A stretch of 64,000 nt of DNA from Dyadobacter sp. SG02 (GCF_900109045.1 NZ_FNYL01000009.1:62001-126000), one strand, 5' to 3'; counted from the first letter of the stretch, positions 1 to 9,588 are shown. The notes: a model not told the origin generated them from the sequence alone. Numbers and translations are program-made.

Positions 1-260
1 GCCGCAGGGCAAAACTGGCAGAATTAAAAACGGGCCTGACCCAACAGCAATTCAGGGAAGCGGTATTGCAGGAAAGAAGCTGGGAGTTTTGCTTTGAAAG
101 CAAGCGATTTTTCGATCTGATCCGCACGGAGACGCTCATTCCGGTGATGAAGGCGGCCGGCAAGAACCCGCTCCCGAGAAATTTACTGTACCCTATTCCG
201 CAGAGAGAAATCGATGTCAACAACAAAATTGAACAAGCTGATCAAAACCCTGGATACTAA
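1..260 (+). CDS. SusD/RagB family outer-membrane lipoprotein, 3' end only
   Basis: Only the last 85 or so codons are in the window (reading frame begins at base 3). The C-terminus has the usual SusD end: a motif ERSWEFCFESKRFFDLIR, then LYPIPQREI and a final NPGY. SusD proteins sit on the cell surface as the lid of a SusC pore and bind glycans; the glycan here is inferred only from the downstream GH115, GH9 and CE15 genes. The next gene starts 4 bases after the stop, so they form one operon. The N-terminal lipobox and most of the protein lie upstream of the window. Confidence 0.9.
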   Translation, partial: RRAKLAELKTGLTQQQFREAVLQERSWEFCFESKRFFDLIRTETLIPVMKAAGKNPLPRNLLYPIPQREIDVNNKIEQADQNPGY

Positions 261-264
261 ACAA

Positions 265-2331
265 ATGCGCTGCTGGGTCTCTATACTGATTTTACTACTG
301 TTTTTTGGCACAAATGTGGCGACCGCGCAGGAGATTATCCTGCGCGGCAAAGTCCCCGTGTATATTCACCCCGAAGAACCGGCGCCCGTCCGCAAGGCCG
401 TGACCGACCTGCTCAGGGATTTGAACAACGTCTTCGGACAACCTTCGCAGGTAGTTGACAAGTTGCCTGAAAGCGGACCGGTGATCGTTGTAGCCACAGG
501 AACCAGATACGAAGGCAGCCAGAAGCCGGTAAGCGGCTGGGAAGCGCATCAAGTGTATGCAGACCACGGCCGGGTGATCCTGAACGGGGCTGATATGCGT
601 GGGACGATCTACGCGGTTTACAGTTTTAGCGAGCTCGTTCTGGGGGTGAAGCCATTATGGTTCTGGACATCTGAAAAACCGGCCAAAAAGGGAAAAGTCC
701 TCATCGCAGCCGATTACCTGAAAGCATTTTCATCGCCCTATGTGAAGTACCGCGCCTGGCTGCCCAACGATACCGACTTCCTTACGCCGTGGCAAAAGCT
801 TTCAGCCGAAAACTACGAGGCTTTTTACGAAACTATGCTTCGGTTGAAGCTCAACACACTCGAAGGATCCATCGCCGACAAAAGCAGCTTCACCGCCCCA
901 TTCCCTGCCGGAAAGGACGCCACGATCGGCCAACGGCGGGGTCTGATCACAACGGGCCACCACATGCAAATTTTCGGTTCGAATTATTCCAATTGGGCTG
1001 ATTATTGGCAAAAGATCCGCAAACTGCCCGTGCCTGAGCTGAAAATAGCAAACCGGGATGCGTTGAAAGAATGGTGGGCTTATCACATTGATCTCGCCGT
1101 GAAAAACAAGCTGGACGTTATCTGGCTGGTGGGCTTCCGAGGCAACCGGGACATCCCGTTCTGGGAATTTTTCCCCGATGCACCGACCGATCCCGCAAGC
1201 CGGGCAAAGGTGATCGATGAGATGGTACATATCCAGATCGATCTTTTGAAAGAAAAAATCAAGGATCCGCATCCGCCGATGCGGTTGACACTTTACAACG
1301 AAATGTCAACGTTGGTGGCTGGCGGATTCTTCAAATTGCCTGACGAACCTTCATTGATACGAAATTTCGTCGCGGCCCGCCGTGACCATTTCCCGGCTGC
1401 CGACGTACGTTCGCATCAGTTTTCCGGCGAACCGGCTGGTTATTATATGAACTTCCAGTTTACTTCGACAGGCTCGCACCTGGCGCAAGCGGAAGGGCCC
1501 AGGAAAATGCAGCAGAACTTCCGTATGGTAGATAGCCTAAGCGGAAATAAGTTGATCTTCTCGGTGGTCAATGCGGGCAATATGCGCGAGCACTTACTGG
1601 AATTGTCGGCCAATGCAGAGATGATGTGGAATTTCAAGACATTCAAGCCCGAGGAATTTTTGAAATCGTTTAGTGCTAACTATTTCGGAGATCCATTCGG
1701 AGCGGAAATCGGCACGCTTTACACTGACTTTTTCAATTCATACTGGCAACAGAAAAAAGGCGATCTGCCGGGTTTTGAACGTCAGTACCTGTTCCAGGAT
1801 ATGCGCTATGCCCGCGCGATGGAAATGCTGCTCAATGATCTGGAAAAGGGAAAATACAGTGTTAACCCGCTGGATAACCACCCGATGGACAATCCTGACA
1901 AAGGCAGTGTAGGTTATTTTCGCGTAATCCCGGCCGATAATGCGGCAACAGACCAGCTCGACGCTTTGCTGAAAGGTACCACTTCCAGCATTGCCAAACT
2001 CGAAGCAGTAACAGCCAGGGCCGACGGGCTTTATGCTAAAATAAAGCAAGGAAGACATTTCTTCGACGACAACCTGCGCGGCCAGGCATACCTGATGCTG
2101 CACCTGAACCGCTCGCTGCAACTGCTGACACTGGCCTACCAAAAACGAGACGACAAACCAGGCAAGCGACAATTGATCGGGCAAAGCCTCGACGAAATTC
2201 ACCTGGCCCAGCAGCGCCTTCACCAATCCGAACATGATCAGTTCGCAGGCTGGTATGCAAACGATACCAAGTTCGGCATGAAAAATATTGAGCAGCGGCT
2301 CACTAACCTGTACAAACAACTGACGCCCTGA
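265..2331 (+). CDS. GH115-like secreted glycoside hydrolase (putative alpha-glucuronidase)
   Basis: A 688-residue protein. I choose the ATG at 265 because it begins a clean signal peptide (MRCWVSILILLLFF, cleavage after ATAQ); an ATG at 214 would overlap the SusD gene. The N-terminal domain ends with RGTIYAVYSFSELVLGVKP then WFW, the pattern seen before the catalytic barrel in GH115. The barrel follows (KYRAWLPND, GHHMQIFG, LTLYNEMS, YYMNFQFTSTGS). GH115 enzymes remove (4-O-methyl)glucuronic acid from xylan. This protein is shorter than the usual 830-1000 residues and appears to lack the C-terminal beta domain. The downstream CE15 esterase supports a glucuronoxylan target. Family assignment is moderately sure; activity is inferred. 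Confidence 0.72.
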   Translation: MRCWVSILILLLFFGTNVATAQEIILRGKVPVYIHPEEPAPVRKAVTDLLRDLNNVFGQPSQVVDKLPESGPVIVVATGTRYEGSQKPVSGWEAHQVYADHGRVILNGADMRGTIYAVYSFSELVLGVKPLWFWTSEKPAKKGKVLIAADYLKAFSSPYVKYRAWLPNDTDFLTPWQKLSAENYEAFYETMLRLKLNTLEGSIADKSSFTAPFPAGKDATIGQRRGLITTGHHMQIFGSNYSNWADYWQKIRKLPVPELKIANRDALKEWWAYHIDLAVKNKLDVIWLVGFRGNRDIPFWEFFPDAPTDPASRAKVIDEMVHIQIDLLKEKIKDPHPPMRLTLYNEMSTLVAGGFFKLPDEPSLIRNFVAARRDHFPAADVRSHQFSGEPAGYYMNFQFTSTGSHLAQAEGPRKMQQNFRMVDSLSGNKLIFSVVNAGNMREHLLELSANAEMMWNFKTFKPEEFLKSFSANYFGDPFGAEIGTLYTDFFNSYWQQKKGDLPGFERQYLFQDMRYARAMEMLLNDLEKGKYSVNPLDNHPMDNPDKGSVGYFRVIPADNAATDQLDALLKGTTSSIAKLEAVTARADGLYAKIKQGRHFFDDNLRGQAYLMLHLNRSLQLLTLAYQKRDDKPGKRQLIGQSLDEIHLAQQRLHQSEHDQFAGWYANDTKFGMKNIEQRLTNLYKQLTP

Positions 2332-2501
2332 TCATTGGGGCGCTATTGGCAGCATAAATGCACGAATAGCAAAAATATATGTACGTTTTGCATTAAGTCA
2401 AGATTCTTAAAGCCGGTAATTTGTATGCTTATCTAAATTTCAACCCACGGCAACGATAGTGGGCTGCTGTGCTGAATTAAGCTTCACCTAATTGATATTT
2501 C

Positions 2502-5213
2502 ATGAAGAAACGCCATGTGCTGCTATCTTTCCTGGGCTCATTTTTGACCTGCTCCGCGCAGCAGATCGCCAAGGATGATCATTTATTTCCGCTTGCGACC
2601 AATGAAGAGCATTCGCTCATGGCCGCCTGGGAAAAGAAACCCGTTTTGGAATCCAGGCTGATCGACGATATGGAGACCGAGGGCAAATGGAAAGTAACCA
2701 GCATTGGCCGGATGAGCTATACAAACGACCGTGCCAAAGGTGGCAAGAAATCGCTAAGGTTCAGCACTTCTGTTCGCGATACTGCCTATCTGGCCCTGCC
2801 GGGCAACAAAAACAAATGGGGCTCGCAGTTTTTCAACATTTCAGGTCAGGCCGGTGCGGCGTCCGTACAGCTGCAATTCCAGACGCCGCAGGACTGGTCG
2901 AAATACAACCGCATCTCGTTTTGGGTGTACGTGCATCCGACCTCTCTTCCAAGGCATAATATTAATCTCGGGATTCGAAATGAGGGCACGGTTTCAACGA
3001 TTCTAAGCTCAGCCAGAAGCCATTATGCCAATGATCTCAAACCAGGCATGTGGAACCACGTCATTTTTGAAATGCCCCATTTGGAGCGCGACAAAGTGAC
3101 CCAGTTCAGCATTACCCGTGAGCTGACCGGCAATAACCCCGGGGAGGACGAGATGGTTACCTACGACATTGATAACCTGGAAATCCAAAGCGTGCAAACA
3201 GACCAGTACGAAGGCTGGAACGTAGCGCCCGGAAAATTCTCGTTCAGCCACATCGGTTATCGTCCGGCTGACGCCAAAGTCGCCCTGGCCGGAGCTGGCG
3301 GCAGCAGCAAATTTGAATTGATCGATGCCCGGGATGAAGTGGTTTTTACCGGCAAAGTGCAAGCGGTAACAGGCAAAAACGGAGCTTTCAACCAACTGGA
3401 TTTTTCGGAATTTAAAAAAGCAGGCATTTACCGCATCCGTTCAGGTAAATTGCTGTCAAACGCATTTCCCATCAACGAAAATGTGTGGCTGGGCCCCATT
3501 ACCAAGGGTTTGAATTTCTATTTCTGTGAACGTTGCGGATATGAGGTGCCGGGCCTTCATAAAGCCTGTCATATGGACTGGCAAGGCTTCCGCGGGGATG
3601 TGAAGAAGGTGATTAATGGCGGTTACCACGATGCGGGCGATCTCTCACAAGGCATCTGGCGCACTTCCATGGCCACTTACGCGATGCTGAGCAACCTGGA
3701 CGTGTTGCAGAAGGGCAGCGCTAATCCGGCACTGGCGGAAAAGATGCGGGCTGAAATAGCATGGGGCCTGAAATACCTGCTCAAAACGAGGTTCGGCGAC
3801 GGCTACCACATTCACTGGTGCCGCATGCGTATGTTCACCGACAACATCATTGGAACAGTCGACGATGTATTGATCCCCGCCGAAAACCTGGCCTGGGAAA
3901 ATTTCCTTGCCGCAGCGGTAGAAAGCAAAGCCTCCAAAGTATTTGAAAAATCAGATCCTGACCTCGCCAAAGAGCTGCGCGCCGCAGCGACCGACGACTG
4001 GCAGGCTGCCGTGGCTTCGCGCAAAACGTGGGACGAGGCCACTTATGAAGAAGCGTCCTGGGGAGCAACGGCGTCGCTGTTGCTTGCCAGGCTGACAGGT
4101 GAAGAAAGGTATAGCGAACAAGCCGCTTTGTTCGGAAATCTGATCGTACAATGCCAGGAGCAGCGTTTTATCGACGGCATTCCTATCACCGGTTATTTTT
4201 ACTCCAATACCAAACGCGAGCAGGTGATCCATAACAAGCACTCCGCATTCGAGGAGGCGGCGATGATCGCACTGGCAATGCTTTGCCAGGATCTGCCCGA
4301 AGCTGAAAACTGGATGCAATGGTACAGCGCAGCGACATTATATAGTGAATTCTTCCTGAAACGCGGCAGCAAAATATCGGCGCCTTACAACCTGCTGCCC
4401 AATTCGGTATGGTCGAAAAGCGAGGTGATGGCGGACAAAGACGAGAAACGGCGTCCCATGCTTTTGAAGCAATTTAACGATGGCACCAGGCTTAATGACG
4501 AATATGTGCTGCGCACCTTTCCAATTTGGAATGATAACCTTTTCCATGGGAACACCAATATCCAGCTTTCGGGCAGTTGGGCGCTGGCCGAAGCGTCGAA
4601 GCTGCGCGGCGATGCGGAAGGAATGCGGCTCGTTGGAAAGCAGCTGGAATGGGTCATGGGTGCTAACCCGTTCGGGCAAAGCCTGATGTACGGCTCCGGC
4701 TACGATTTTCCACCGCAGTTTGCTTACTGTTTAAAGGATATTGTCGGTTCCCTGCCGGTTGGTATGGATAGCCGGGCAGGCGATATGCCTTACTGGCCTG
4801 CCACTAACAGTGCGACTTACAAAGAAATGTGGATGGAGCCTGTGAGCCGGTTTATGGGCGCTGTTTCAGTATATTCTTCCATTGATCAATCCGTAAAAGC
4901 CGGTCCGCAGCCTGGGAGTGCTATTCAGGTTGAGACCAAATCGGTTCAGGCCGAGAATGGAACGGTGAATGTTACGATGACAATTTCCGGTACTGGTCAG
5001 CACGAGCTTTATCTGAATGTTTTCAATGCAACCTCGGACCTCCACGCCAAACAATTCCGGCTCTCGGCCGGGAAGAAAGAAAATATACAATTTCAGCTTT
5101 CTGTCGCCGATAAGACAAAACCGTACGTCGCCGTCATTTCAATCGACAAAAACCCAAGTCTCAACCAGGAAATCACGGGATCATACACTGATATTTCCGC
5201 ATTGGAACGCTGA
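2502..5213 (+). CDS. GH9 family glycoside hydrolase with N-terminal carbohydrate-binding-like domain
   Basis: 903 residues with an N-terminal export signal (MKKRHVLLSFLGSFLTCSAQ; whether the Cys is lipidated is unclear). Residues about 45-230 look like a jelly-roll carbohydrate-binding module (YNRISFWVYVHP). Then comes the Ig-like CelD_N domain (FSHIGYRPADAKVALAG) and the six-hairpin GH9 domain. The GH9 signature is GGYHDAGD with D377 and D380, and the C-terminal part has WVMGANPFGQS and a Glu-containing stretch (E775 or E779) as the likely proton donor. GH9 enzymes mostly cut beta-1,4-glucans. A C-terminal Ig-like tail follows. It lies 170 bases after the GH115-like gene and 28 before CE15, on the same strand, so probably the same operon. 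Confidence 0.85.
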   Translation: MKKRHVLLSFLGSFLTCSAQQIAKDDHLFPLATNEEHSLMAAWEKKPVLESRLIDDMETEGKWKVTSIGRMSYTNDRAKGGKKSLRFSTSVRDTAYLALPGNKNKWGSQFFNISGQAGAASVQLQFQTPQDWSKYNRISFWVYVHPTSLPRHNINLGIRNEGTVSTILSSARSHYANDLKPGMWNHVIFEMPHLERDKVTQFSITRELTGNNPGEDEMVTYDIDNLEIQSVQTDQYEGWNVAPGKFSFSHIGYRPADAKVALAGAGGSSKFELIDARDEVVFTGKVQAVTGKNGAFNQLDFSEFKKAGIYRIRSGKLLSNAFPINENVWLGPITKGLNFYFCERCGYEVPGLHKACHMDWQGFRGDVKKVINGGYHDAGDLSQGIWRTSMATYAMLSNLDVLQKGSANPALAEKMRAEIAWGLKYLLKTRFGDGYHIHWCRMRMFTDNIIGTVDDVLIPAENLAWENFLAAAVESKASKVFEKSDPDLAKELRAAATDDWQAAVASRKTWDEATYEEASWGATASLLLARLTGEERYSEQAALFGNLIVQCQEQRFIDGIPITGYFYSNTKREQVIHNKHSAFEEAAMIALAMLCQDLPEAENWMQWYSAATLYSEFFLKRGSKISAPYNLLPNSVWSKSEVMADKDEKRRPMLLKQFNDGTRLNDEYVLRTFPIWNDNLFHGNTNIQLSGSWALAEASKLRGDAEGMRLVGKQLEWVMGANPFGQSLMYGSGYDFPPQFAYCLKDIVGSLPVGMDSRAGDMPYWPATNSATYKEMWMEPVSRFMGAVSVYSSIDQSVKAGPQPGSAIQVETKSVQAENGTVNVTMTISGTGQHELYLNVFNATSDLHAKQFRLSAGKKENIQFQLSVADKTKPYVAVISIDKNPSLNQEITGSYTDISALER

Positions 5214-5241
5214 CAGGTACCCATTATACTAAAACCGAAAC

Positions 5242-6687
5242 ATGATTAACACAAAAAGCTACTTTCTTACCGCCCTCTTTTTATGCTTCTTATGCCTTGG
5301 CGTGGTGCAGGGACAAGTGGGCCCTAATGCCCGGTTAGGAGCCGAAACGGGTGTCCTCGGCCAGGCACCCTCGAAAGAACAGGCAGCACTCGAAAAAGCT
5401 AAAACGGACTCACTGGCCAAGGCTGACTACCAACACTTGCTTAAAAGCCTGAACATCCAATTGCCGGTACTCCCCCCTCTCGCAGACGATCCGAACCGCC
5501 CGCAAAATACATTCCCAAGGAGCAGCGGCACCGGATACACGGATGCGCAGGGGCGTTCCTATATGCGCTCGCTTTGGGGCGCGTGGATAAATTATGACGA
5601 AACCAAAGCGAACGACTACACGCTGCCTGATCCATTGTTATTAAAAAATGGAACGCCGGTTGCCAATGCCGAAACATGGTGGAAAAAGCGGCGCCCGGAA
5701 ATTGTTAACGACTATGAAACCCAAGTATTCGGGCGCGTGCCATCTTCCGCGCCAAAGGTAAGCTTCGCAGTGAGCAGCATTGACACCGCTGCGTTGGAGG
5801 GCCGAGCCATCAAAAAAACCATTGTTGGAAGCATTGATAATTCCGCATTCCCAAACGCAAAGCCGGCTATCCATATAGGCCTGTATCTACCCAAAAACAG
5901 CAAAGGGCAGGTGCCGCTCATCGTAATCGTGTCGTCCAACATTTCGGGCAATAACCAGACAGTGAAACTTTTAAATAGCGAGGGCTGGGCTGTCGCTGTT
6001 TTTGACGCTATCTCATTGCAGCCTGACAATGGCGCTGGCTTGAACCTGGGCATCATCGGCCTGGTCAATAAAGGCAAACCCAGAAAACCCGAAGATTGGG
6101 GCACGATAAGGGCTTGGAGTTGGGGGCTGAGCAAAGCGCTGGACTATTTGCAAACCGAAAAAACGATCAATCCGAAACAGATTGGCATCGAAGGGCATTC
6201 CCGCTGGGGCAAAACTGCAATGCTGGCAGCAGCCATGGATACGCGCTGGGCCATCGTCTTTTCCAGCTGTTCGGGATCGGGAGGCGCCTCACTCGAGAAA
6301 AGAAACTTTGGCGAAAACCTGGGGGTGATCGCAGGCGAAAGTGAATACCATTGGATGGCCCCGAATTTTGTTAAATACGGCGGCGACTGGCAGGCTTTGC
6401 CGGTTGATGCCCACGATATGATGGCGCTGATTGCTCCGCGACCATTGTTTATCGCCGGCGGCACCCAGGATATCTGGGCTGATCCGCTGGGTGAATTCAA
6501 AGCGTGCGTCGCGGCGACACCCGTATACAAGTTGCTGGGTAAAACAGGGATTGATGCAGTAGAATCACCGGCTCCAGATATTTCTTTGATGGACAGCGAC
6601 CTCGCTTTCCGCCTGCACGAAGGCGGCCATACCGATGCACCAGACTGGCCGATTTTCGTTGAGTTTGCGAAGCGGTATTTTAAATAG
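5242..6687 (+). CDS. CE15 family glucuronoyl esterase, secreted
   Basis: 481 residues, signal peptide at the N-terminus (cleavage near VVQGQ). The alpha/beta-hydrolase nucleophile elbow GHSRWGK puts the catalytic Ser at about residue 320; this SRxGK form is typical of CE15. HEGGHTD near the C-terminus supplies the catalytic His (459 or 463). CE15 enzymes cleave the ester between 4-O-methyl-glucuronic acid of xylan and lignin alcohols. It ends the hemicellulose operon and fits well with the GH115-like alpha-glucuronidase two genes upstream. A general acetylxylan-esterase-like hydrolase is the main alternative. Confidence 0.82.
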   Translation: MINTKSYFLTALFLCFLCLGVVQGQVGPNARLGAETGVLGQAPSKEQAALEKAKTDSLAKADYQHLLKSLNIQLPVLPPLADDPNRPQNTFPRSSGTGYTDAQGRSYMRSLWGAWINYDETKANDYTLPDPLLLKNGTPVANAETWWKKRRPEIVNDYETQVFGRVPSSAPKVSFAVSSIDTAALEGRAIKKTIVGSIDNSAFPNAKPAIHIGLYLPKNSKGQVPLIVIVSSNISGNNQTVKLLNSEGWAVAVFDAISLQPDNGAGLNLGIIGLVNKGKPRKPEDWGTIRAWSWGLSKALDYLQTEKTINPKQIGIEGHSRWGKTAMLAAAMDTRWAIVFSSCSGSGGASLEKRNFGENLGVIAGESEYHWMAPNFVKYGGDWQALPVDAHDMMALIAPRPLFIAGGTQDIWADPLGEFKACVAATPVYKLLGKTGIDAVESPAPDISLMDSDLAFRLHEGGHTDAPDWPIFVEFAKRYFK

Positions 6688-6777
6688 GGAGAGGATCGAT
6701 GTCGCATGCTTCAATTAGATTAATTTAGACAATCGAATATTGCATCAGTTTAGAAAATTAAAGTCAGCCACACACGA

Positions 6778-7647
6778 ATGAAAACCACCCTCACGCACCT
6801 TCCACAAACCAAACAAGAGCAACTAAAAGAGCTCACTCGGATCATTCTGCAAAAAGTCCCCGCTGAAATGATCATACTATTTGGCAGCTATGCACGTGGT
6901 GACTATGTGGAAGATTATCAGGAAAAATACGAATATGTAAGCGATTTCGACATTCTGATCGTCACCAAAGACAGGAATGCCGCTAAGCTAGGAAAAAAAC
7001 CGCGAGAACTGGAAAAGGAGTTGGCGGCTAATGAGGCTATCACGAGGACCAGCATCATTTACCACAGTATTGGCTTTGTAAATGATAAAATCGAGCGGAA
7101 CTACTATTTTTTCGTTGATATTTTGAAAGAGGGAGTTTTGCTCTTCAACTCTGGAAATTTTAGGTTATCTGAGCCAAAATTTATGAAACCAGATGAAAGG
7201 CAGAAAAAAGCCACTGATGCATTTGATCATTGGTTCAAATCTGCCAATAAATTCTTGGTAGGTTTTCAACTCTATTTCCAGGAAGGAAAAAAGGACCCAG
7301 ATTTCTATACTAATGCAGCTTTTGAACTTCACCAAGCGACAGAAAGATACTATACAGTAATCCTTCTTGTTTTCACGGATTACAAACCAAAAATCCACGA
7401 CATTGAAGAGCTTGGAAATCAAGCTGGAAAACTGCACTCGGACTTTGCAACTGCTTTTCCGAGAAATACAGCCGAAGAGGAGCGACTGTTTCAGCTGCTA
7501 AAAAAAGCTTACATCGACGCGAGATATGAAAGGCATTACAAAATCGAAAAAGAAGAATTGGAATACCTGAGCGATCGGGTGAAAATTTTGAAAAAACTAA
7601 CTGAAAGAATTTGCAAAGAGCGGATCGCACAGTTCATAGAAGGTTAA
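6778..7647 (+). CDS. Fused nucleotidyltransferase (MNT) - HEPN domain protein
   Basis: 289 residues. The N-terminal third is a minimal nucleotidyltransferase: GSYARG with G36-S37, then SDFDILIV with D56 and D58 as metal ligands. The C-terminal half is helical and HEPN-like: ATERYYTVILLVF, and an ARYERHYKI stretch giving an R-x3-H-like motif, less exact than the canonical R-x4-6-H. In MNT/HEPN toxin-antitoxin pairs the two domains are separate proteins, the MNT adding AMP to the HEPN RNase. Here both are on one chain, so it may be self-regulating or a housekeeping nucleotidyltransferase. It stands alone between the CE15 gene and a convergent hydrolase; a hairpin terminator follows. Confidence 0.8.
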   Translation: MKTTLTHLPQTKQEQLKELTRIILQKVPAEMIILFGSYARGDYVEDYQEKYEYVSDFDILIVTKDRNAAKLGKKPRELEKELAANEAITRTSIIYHSIGFVNDKIERNYYFFVDILKEGVLLFNSGNFRLSEPKFMKPDERQKKATDAFDHWFKSANKFLVGFQLYFQEGKKDPDFYTNAAFELHQATERYYTVILLVFTDYKPKIHDIEELGNQAGKLHSDFATAFPRNTAEEERLFQLLKKAYIDARYERHYKIEKEELEYLSDRVKILKKLTERICKERIAQFIEG

Positions 7648-7670
7648 GAAAATGTCAGGTCTTAAATAAT

Positions 7671-7717
7671 GTAAACAAATGAGCCCCGGCTTTAAAAACC
7701 AGGGCCCATTTGTTTAC
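7671..7717. terminator. Bidirectional hairpin between convergent genes
   Basis: A long inverted repeat (arms GTAAACAAATG and CATTTGTTTAC, extended by GC-rich CCCCGG/CCAGGG pairing) lies between the ends of the MNT-HEPN gene and the CocE-type hydrolase. The A-tract before one arm and T-tract after the other suit termination in both directions. Confidence 0.7.
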
Positions 7718-7719
7718 AG

Positions 7720-9474
7720 TCACGTCATCAAAGGCATTTGCAAATAACTCGCATATTGCCCCCCTGTATAAAGGATATGCGTACCTCTATTGTCGGTCAT
7801 ACACCCTGGTGTCCCTGGCATCACGGAACCGATTTCGTCCTTGCTGCTGATCATCACCCGCAAGGTTTCGCCGGCGTAATATGTCATTCCAATGGGGCTC
7901 AGCACAATATCCAGCTCCACGACCTCCCCTGTCGAAAGCTTTTCCACCCGGTTGAAACTGTATGCCGGTACTTCGTCGGTTGAAAGGATCGGGTCCAAAT
8001 GCCTGGCAGAGGTGCGCAAGCGACCGCTTGGCCCTTTATAGCGCAATGCCGAAGCCCCGTCCTGGGTGAAATCCTGCAAAGCGGCATTGCGGTTCGGCAC
8101 GACGAACTCGCTCAATACATTGCCTAGTTTGTCTATTTTCTGCACCCACACAAATACGTCCATATCATCCGTATTTTCAGCTCCCATGAAGAGTTTTACC
8201 TTCGGATAGCCGATAAATGTGGCGTCCTTTTCAAAAGTAGTCTGGAACGATACGCGCACGGGCAATGCCTTTGGAAAGTAACGCAATGGCACCTCGTTTA
8301 CGTCGGCGGTTGGTTGTAAAGTTCTCGTTCTGCCACTCATATAATAGCGCTGCATGCCGGATTCTTTCGGAGGAAAAGTCTCTGCCACCAAGCCTGTGCG
8401 GTTACTGCCCTGAAAATCCAGGATCGAGTAACGTACAGCCGGTGTTTTTTCCCAGCCGTTTTGTTTATTGAGAAGATAGTAATCAAAGAACCGGCGGAGC
8501 TCTTCGGTGAATTCCGGATTATAGTAATCTGGCCACTCCTGGGTATCATGGATCCGCAACCACTTTTCAGCAGAGCCGATGGACCGCCACGCGCGGAACG
8601 TTCCCATCGTATGGAGCGTGTTGGAGTAACTGGCTACGACATAGGCGGGCACGGTGATTTTGGATACATCGGCGACTTTGTCCTGCCACAACTCGCAGTT
8701 TGCCAACGGATAAGCCTCCAATTCGGCGGCCATATCTTCGCGTTGCGCACCCGAGGCGCTCACATGGTTGACTTGCAAACGGTGGATAAAATTCGGATCG
8801 GGAATGCCTCCGATATAGGCCAGGTCGCGATAAGCGTCCTGTAAGCCTTCCGTAGGACTGATGCAGGTGAGGTGCGGCGGCTGACCGGCGGCGATAAACC
8901 ACTGTGAAAATGCCAGGTACGAAGTGCCCGACAAAGCTGTTTTCTGATTGCACCACTCCTGCGCCGCCAACCATTCGATCAGATCGTAGCAATCCTCGGC
9001 TTCCTGCGAGCCGATCATCGTAATGTCACCCTCGCTGTGCGCAATGCCACGCGCATCGGGGTTGCACACCGCATAGCCGTGTTGCACCCAATAGGCCGGA
9101 TCGGGCGCCTCAAACTTGGTTAAGCCCGAGCCCCAGGCATTGCCCATGCCGAGCATGTTGAACAAATTCACATAACGCGGCGCGGTCCCGGCACTTTTTC
9201 CATAAGGGCTCCATGCGATCAGCACAGGCACTTTTTCTGTTGTGACAGGCAGGAAGATATCGGTGTAAATGGTAATGCCATCGCGCATTTTAACAGGAAC
9301 GTCTTTCAGGAACCGGATGTCACAATCCAACGGTTTAAAGCCGGGCGCTATCTGCTCCCCTTTTTTTAAAATGATTTCCCTCGTTTCAAACGGGCTTAGC
9401 ACGCCGTGTTCAATGCCATTGTCAATGTATTCGAACGCTGGCTTGAAAATCATTTTGTCAGTTATCTTATTCAT
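7720..9474 (-). CDS. CocE/NonD family alpha/beta hydrolase (X-Pro dipeptidyl-peptidase S15 fold)
   Basis: 584 residues with no signal peptide. It has the S15 layout: an N-terminal hydrolase domain (MRDGITIYTDIFLP, DARGIAHSEGD), a GTSY nucleophile motif in TALSGTSYLAFSQWF, and a C-terminal jelly-roll typical of CocE/NonD (LDIVLSPIGMTYYAGETLRVMISS). Family members hydrolyse esters or cleave X-Pro peptides; the substrate is not predictable here. It follows an AraC regulator on the same strand (115-base gap) and the gap carries a palindrome next to a -7-like box, so specific regulation is likely. Confidence 0.85.
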   Translation of the reverse strand: MNKITDKMIFKPAFEYIDNGIEHGVLSPFETREIILKKGEQIAPGFKPLDCDIRFLKDVPVKMRDGITIYTDIFLPVTTEKVPVLIAWSPYGKSAGTAPRYVNLFNMLGMGNAWGSGLTKFEAPDPAYWVQHGYAVCNPDARGIAHSEGDITMIGSQEAEDCYDLIEWLAAQEWCNQKTALSGTSYLAFSQWFIAAGQPPHLTCISPTEGLQDAYRDLAYIGGIPDPNFIHRLQVNHVSASGAQREDMAAELEAYPLANCELWQDKVADVSKITVPAYVVASYSNTLHTMGTFRAWRSIGSAEKWLRIHDTQEWPDYYNPEFTEELRRFFDYYLLNKQNGWEKTPAVRYSILDFQGSNRTGLVAETFPPKESGMQRYYMSGRTRTLQPTADVNEVPLRYFPKALPVRVSFQTTFEKDATFIGYPKVKLFMGAENTDDMDVFVWVQKIDKLGNVLSEFVVPNRNAALQDFTQDGASALRYKGPSGRLRTSARHLDPILSTDEVPAYSFNRVEKLSTGEVVELDIVLSPIGMTYYAGETLRVMISSKDEIGSVMPGTPGCMTDNRGTHILYTGGQYASYLQMPLMT

Positions 9475-9523
9475 GACTTCTCAATTTTTGTTGTTGATTG
9501 TAATATTCCATTTTTGCCTGACA

Positions 9524-9544
9524 CAAAAGTAAGTCGGGCCCGAC
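9524..9544 (-). promoter_or_regulatory. Candidate promoter with 12-bp palindrome upstream of the CocE-type gene
   Basis: On the minus strand TACTTTTG (bases 9531-9524) fits the Bacteroidota -7 box TAnnTTTG. One base upstream is a perfect palindrome GTCGGGCCCGAC (9533-9544), where a regulator could block or recruit polymerase. No TTG is seen at the -33 position, which suits activator dependence. This is inference from position and symmetry. Confidence 0.4.
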
Positions 9545-9588
9545 GCTGATGGATAAACTAATCAAACTGAAAAGTATAAATTTCAAAC

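Noticed and set aside
1738-2319. Long minus-strand open frame (193 residues) opposite the GH115-like gene
   Set aside because: Fully within a well-supported gene, composition typical of an antisense shadow, no start context or motif.
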